From Sphingobium xenophagum NBRC 107872 (GTDB lineage: Bacteria > Pseudomonadota > Alphaproteobacteria > Sphingomonadales > Sphingomonadaceae), in the NCBI RefSeq assembly GCF_000367345.1, contig NZ_BARE01000011.1:62001-126000 (forward strand): a stretch of 64,000 bases of DNA, written 5' to 3'. Both the position numbers and the translations under genes were made by a program. Positions 61,136 through 64,000 of the stretch are shown piece after piece (positions within the stretch are counted from its first letter, which is position 1; every line of letters starts with the position of its first letter). The notes beneath the pieces were generated by a model, which did no database searches, was not told where the DNA came from, and saw only the letters and a list, made by a program, of their open reading frames with translations.

Positions 61136-62311
61136 TCAGGACGGGTCCGCAACCGTGATGGTGCTGCCCCCGGCTCTTTCTATCCTGTGCTTTTCTTCAC
61201 CCGTCGCGACGTCGACGACAATGGCGTTGCCGCCTTCCCCATTCATGAACAGCATCGGCTTGTCGGTCTGCGACACCTCGATATTGTTCATCGGTTCCTT
61301 GAGCGTGCGCCGCTTGACGACCTTTTGCGTGGCCAGATCGACCTCCCACACTTCGGTGCCGGACGCCTTGTGCGACCAATATTCGCCCATATGCATCAGC
61401 ACGAACAGATGGCCGGACGGTCGATGCAGCGCCATGGGCTGGCGACCGCCCGGATACCAGTTCAGCTCCAGCGGCTTGGTTTCGCCCGGACGGATGCCAG
61501 CGGCCGCCTGGATCGAGAAGGGCGCAGAAATGGTCGGCGTCGGACCCAGCTTGGCCTGATAAATCTGGCCGGTATAGGTCAGGAAGGTCGTTTCCTTCTT
61601 ATGCTTGTCATAGGTGAAATTGTCGAAGATCGGGTCGTCGGTCGCCGAAAAGAAGGGCGCGCTATGGGTGATGTTCGCCTTGGTCCCCTTGATCGCGACC
61701 GTTGCCAGCGATCCGTCCGAGCAAAGGGCGGAAAAGCCAACCCCCGGATTGGGCATCATGCTGGCGCAACCGGGCAGTTCCACGGCGGTTACGAACTTAC
61801 GCTTGACCAGATCGACGATATTCACCCCGGACACGGGACTGAAATCATAGACATAGGCGGTCTTGCCATCGTCGCTGACGATGAAATTATTCTTCCGCGC
61901 GCCAATCAATATGCGGCCCGGCAGCGGGACTTCGGTGATCAGGTTCAATGTCTGGCTGTCATAGACAGAAACCATGTCCTGCCGCGTGCCGCGATCGCCC
62001 TTCGACCAGATGGTTTCGGCGACATAATAATATTTCCCCGCCGGATCGATCGCGAAATCGGCTAGGCGGCGGGTTTCAACCATGCCCTTCATCTTGCCGG
62101 TTTCGCCGTCGAAGATGCTGGTGCCCGGCATGTCCCAACCGCCATCCACAAAGAACCAAGTTGGTTTGGGCGGAGTGATACTCAGGACGTCAGACGTTTC
62201 CATTTCCAGCGCCGCGCCGGTATCGGCGGGCGCGGCCTGCGTCGGGCCGGCGAGCAGTGCCCATCCCCATGCGGCAGCAGCGAACAATCCCCTGGCGGCG
62301 GTCCTCGGCAT
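61136..62311 (-). CDS. mauB: TTQ amine dehydrogenase heavy chain
   Basis: Periplasmic beta-propeller subunit of 391 residues. Signal peptide MPRTAARGLFAAAAWGWALL ends near TQAAP. Landmarks: PTWFFVDGGWDMPGTSIFDG, DPAGKYYYVAETIWSKGDRG and the C-terminal PSGHLFVLMHMGEYWSHK, all typical of methylamine and aromatic amine dehydrogenase heavy chains. Cys pairs (GCASMMPNPGVGFSALCSDG) fit a conserved disulfide. Start 62311 rather than an open extension to 62383 because it gives a proper leader. First gene of mauBEDA-cytochrome c. Confidence 0.93.
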   Translation of the reverse strand: MPRTAARGLFAAAAWGWALLAGPTQAAPADTGAALEMETSDVLSITPPKPTWFFVDGGWDMPGTSIFDGETGKMKGMVETRRLADFAIDPAGKYYYVAETIWSKGDRGTRQDMVSVYDSQTLNLITEVPLPGRILIGARKNNFIVSDDGKTAYVYDFSPVSGVNIVDLVKRKFVTAVELPGCASMMPNPGVGFSALCSDGSLATVAIKGTKANITHSAPFFSATDDPIFDNFTYDKHKKETTFLTYTGQIYQAKLGPTPTISAPFSIQAAAGIRPGETKPLELNWYPGGRQPMALHRPSGHLFVLMHMGEYWSHKASGTEVWEVDLATQKVVKRRTLKEPMNNIEVSQTDKPMLFMNGEGGNAIVVDVATGEEKHRIERAGGSTITVADPS

Positions 62312-62383
62312 CTGGCGTGATCCCCCTTGATCGTGCGGACGGCGGGGCTGACTCATCGGGTCTGTACGCCGGCGTCTGCGCAA

Positions 62384-62412
62384 AGATTGGACAGCTGTCC
62401 GGTATTGGTCAA
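62384..62412 (-). promoter_or_regulatory. mau operon promoter with 12-bp palindrome
   Basis: Minus strand TTGACC (62407-62412), 17-nt spacer, CAATCT (62384-62389). The perfect palindrome GGACAGCTGTCC (62389-62400) lies in the spacer against the -10, the normal place for a repressor site. The TetR gene 87 bp further right is the obvious candidate regulator. A 10/12 copy lies before qhpA. Confidence 0.5.
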
Positions 62413-62486
62413 GGGGTTTCGGGGGCGGAACGGAAATATATTTTGCAATGCAGCAATATGGTGCCCATTTGGCCGGTTTGTTCGCT

Positions 62487-63140
62487 CTAGGCGGCCTCTG
62501 TCATCAACCCTTCAAGATCCCGCGATGTCACCGTTTTGGCCAGCTGGATCAACGACGTCGCGGCAAGCGCGGTAAAGGCCGGCATTTTGTGCGCCCATGG
62601 TTTGCCATAGCCCAGAAACGGGGTGGATCCTTCCATCGACGCGCTGATGAACAGGGCGACGCTATGCACTTCGTCGGCGGTCAGGTCCGGGTTGAGCTCA
62701 GCGACATATTCGCCGATGGCGCGATGCACCCGTTCGTAAAAGGCGCGCACCCGATCGGCGACGAAATCGCTATGATTGGCCAATGCCCATAATTCGGTGA
62801 ATAAATGGGTGGTGCGCTTGCTCTGTATATAATCCAGGCACAGGATGATGACGCGCCGTAGCCGTTCTTCGACCGTCAGGCCCGGCTTGCGCACCATCTG
62901 GTCCATCATCGCGCCATAGGAATCGACCAGTTCGTCCAGCATCACCTGGATCAGCATTTCCTTGCGCGGGAAATGATAGCTGACATTGCCGACCTTCATA
63001 TCACAGCGCGCGGCGATTCGGCGCAAGGTGAAGGCGTCCGCCCCTTCGTCGATCAATACCGCCAGCGCTGCTTTGAGGATCTGGTCGACCGTTTCGGTCC
63101 CGCGTGCGTATATGCCGGGACGGGTGGGTGAGGATGTCAT
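62487..63140 (-). CDS. TetR-family transcriptional regulator
   Basis: Repressor-type regulator of 217 residues. The N-terminal HTH is AFTLRRIAARCDMKVGNVSYHFPRKEML, read in two overlapping parts near residues 36-62, followed by an all-helical ligand-binding domain. It lies upstream of and in the same direction as mauB, separated by the promoter and palindrome at 62384-62412, so control of the mau operon, and possibly of qhp, is likely. Inducer would be an amine or aldehyde; that is inference. Confidence 0.88.
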   Translation of the reverse strand: MTSSPTRPGIYARGTETVDQILKAALAVLIDEGADAFTLRRIAARCDMKVGNVSYHFPRKEMLIQVMLDELVDSYGAMMDQMVRKPGLTVEERLRRVIILCLDYIQSKRTTHLFTELWALANHSDFVADRVRAFYERVHRAIGEYVAELNPDLTADEVHSVALFISASMEGSTPFLGYGKPWAHKMPAFTALAATSLIQLAKTVTSRDLEGLMTEAA

Positions 63141-63251
63141 GTCACTATCTGCCTTGCGCCGCTCCTATCATCCAATAGGACCGGTGGCCACCCTTTGCCG
63201 CCATTTCGGGCGGAGGCATGATGTCATCTGTTGCGTTTTTGCCCGGCTGGC

Positions 63252-64000
63252 CTACCCCTTGGCCCTGCATGGTGCGTTGCGATTGGCGGCCCAGCCGATG
63301 GCGCTTTCGAGCAGGCTGACATGCTGCGCCTGGCTGTAACTTTCGGGCAAATGGCCAATGGCCGAATAGAAAATACGGCCTTTGCCGATGCAGTTTGTCC
63401 AGGCCAGCGGGTGATCGCCCATCCGCAAACCATCCGCCAGCTTATAGCTGCTCTCATCCAGGGTCAGCAGCACATCGGCGCCAGCCGCGCGCGGGTTGGT
63501 ACCGAAAGAATACCATTCGTCGGTCATCCGCCATTCGGCGGGCAGCGCGCTTGCCAGAGGATGCGCCTTGTTCACCGCAATGCGCGCCTCCTGAAATTGC
63601 GGATTGGATGGATGCCCCTTGAACCGCGCGCCGATCAGCCTGTCCGCATACCAGTCCCAGAAATACACCGGGTCGCCCGCCGTGCCATGCATGCCCACAA
63701 AGCCGCCACCGCGCGCCAGATAGGCCTGGAGCGCCTTGCGCTGCGACAATGTCAGCACGTCGCCGCTGACATTGTTCCAGATGACAGCGTCAAATGTGCG
63801 CAGCGTGCCGGGATTGAATGCGCCACCCTTGTCGGTGACGACCATCGACCAGCCCATGCGCTTGGCCATGCCCAGCAACGCCTTGCGCGCTGCATCAACC
63901 GACGGTCCGTCGCGAAAACCGTTGATCTTTTCAAACAGCAACAGTCGCGGACGGCCAGCGGGCAGCGCGAATGTGGGCACATCATTGTCGTATCGGGCGC
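63252..64000 (-). CDS. ThuA-domain protein, 5' end cut by window
   Basis: Trehalose-utilisation-like (ThuA) domain protein, class I glutamine amidotransferase-like fold. At least 242 residues are visible from a GTG at 63980, with LLFEKINGFRDGPSVDAAR, FDAVIWNNVSGDVLTL, GGGFVGMHGTAGDPVYF and PLAWTNCIGKGRIFYSAIGH. The frame stays open to the window edge (ARYDNDVPTF before the GTG-coded residue), so the real N-terminus, likely with a signal peptide, is outside. ThuA homologues oxidise or bind sugars; function here is unknown. Separated from the TetR gene by 111 bp. Confidence 0.85.
   Translation of the reverse strand, partial: ARYDNDVPTFALPAGRPRLLLFEKINGFRDGPSVDAARKALLGMAKRMGWSMVVTDKGGAFNPGTLRTFDAVIWNNVSGDVLTLSQRKALQAYLARGGGFVGMHGTAGDPVYFWDWYADRLIGARFKGHPSNPQFQEARIAVNKAHPLASALPAEWRMTDEWYSFGTNPRAAGADVLLTLDESSYKLADGLRMGDHPLAWTNCIGKGRIFYSAIGHLPESYSQAQHVSLLESAIGWAANRNAPCRAKG

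Noticed and set aside
1-64000. Search for tRNA, rRNA, insertion sequences, integrases, toxin-antitoxin pairs and prophage genes
   Set aside because: No cloverleaf, rRNA core, transposase, recombinase or phage motif was recognised by reading both strands; small elements could still be missed without computation.

Overview
The window reads as chromosomal DNA of an alphaproteobacterium of the order Sphingomonadales (Sphingomonas/Sphingobium-like). This rests on the GC-rich codon use, three large TonB-dependent receptors each heading or flanking a catabolic block, SigF/NrsF control of bufferin genes, a LOV hybrid histidine kinase, and tightly packed operons joined by ATGA and TGATG overlaps. No rRNA, tRNA, CRISPR array, insertion sequence or phage gene was recognised. 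The genus call is inference; no marker gene allows a species call.

Left part (1-10.1 kb): the C-terminal part of a LOV-histidine kinase-receiver protein faces a leftward operon. From its promoter at about 9.4 kb that operon encodes a TonB-dependent receptor, an AAHS-type MFS importer, a TfdA-like 2-oxoglutarate dioxygenase, a 2-hydroxyacid dehydrogenase, a glycerate kinase-like protein and a DUF3237 protein. A divergent MarR regulator and a palindrome over the receptor promoter suggest local control. The likely logic is import of an organic acid, oxidative cleavage, then salvage of the released C2/C3 acid.

10-15.6 kb: a translationally coupled pyruvate oxidase-like TPP enzyme and an FMN glutamate-synthase-like membrane protein, divergent from a BCCT (betaine/choline) transporter.

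15.6-19.9 kb: a bufferin (copper/metal-buffering RiPP) locus. sigF-nrsF and a six-Cys precursor with MNIO maturase and DUF2063 partner run leftward; a four-Cys DUF2282 precursor and a DoxX protein run rightward. Three promoters with the same TGTAACC-N16-CGAA pattern precede sigF and both precursors, so the locus looks like one self-contained SigF regulon.

19.9-26.1 kb: an S9 peptidase, then a leftward NHEJ operon ku - mgtC-like - ligD.

26.2-34.7 kb: a rightward run of TonB-dependent receptor, membrane alpha/beta hydrolase, secreted DUF3237 protein, glpR, glpD and glpK. A DeoR-type operator (inverted TTTTCG/CGAAAA plus 10-bp spaced CGAA repeats) sits only at its head, which suggests that the receptor and hydrolase belong to the glycerol regulon.

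34.7-42.7 kb: ordinary accessory and housekeeping genes (FCD regulator with two winged helices, PHB-depolymerase-like esterase, DUF2383 protein, transglutaminase, N-formylglutamate amidohydrolase, UxaA-type dehydratase, rsgA).

42.8-63.1 kb: an amine-oxidation island. It holds a molybdenum hydroxylase pair, a complete seven-gene qhp operon for the CTQ quinohemoprotein amine dehydrogenase (qhpA-D-C-B-G-F-E), a TPR-sulfotransferase, a TonB-dependent receptor, and a mauBEDA-type operon for a TTQ amine dehydrogenase with a cytochrome c and a TetR regulator. Two different peptide-derived quinone cofactors would thus be made from neighbouring operons. A 12-bp palindrome in the mau promoter recurs in degenerate form before qhpA. 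The window ends inside a ThuA-domain gene.
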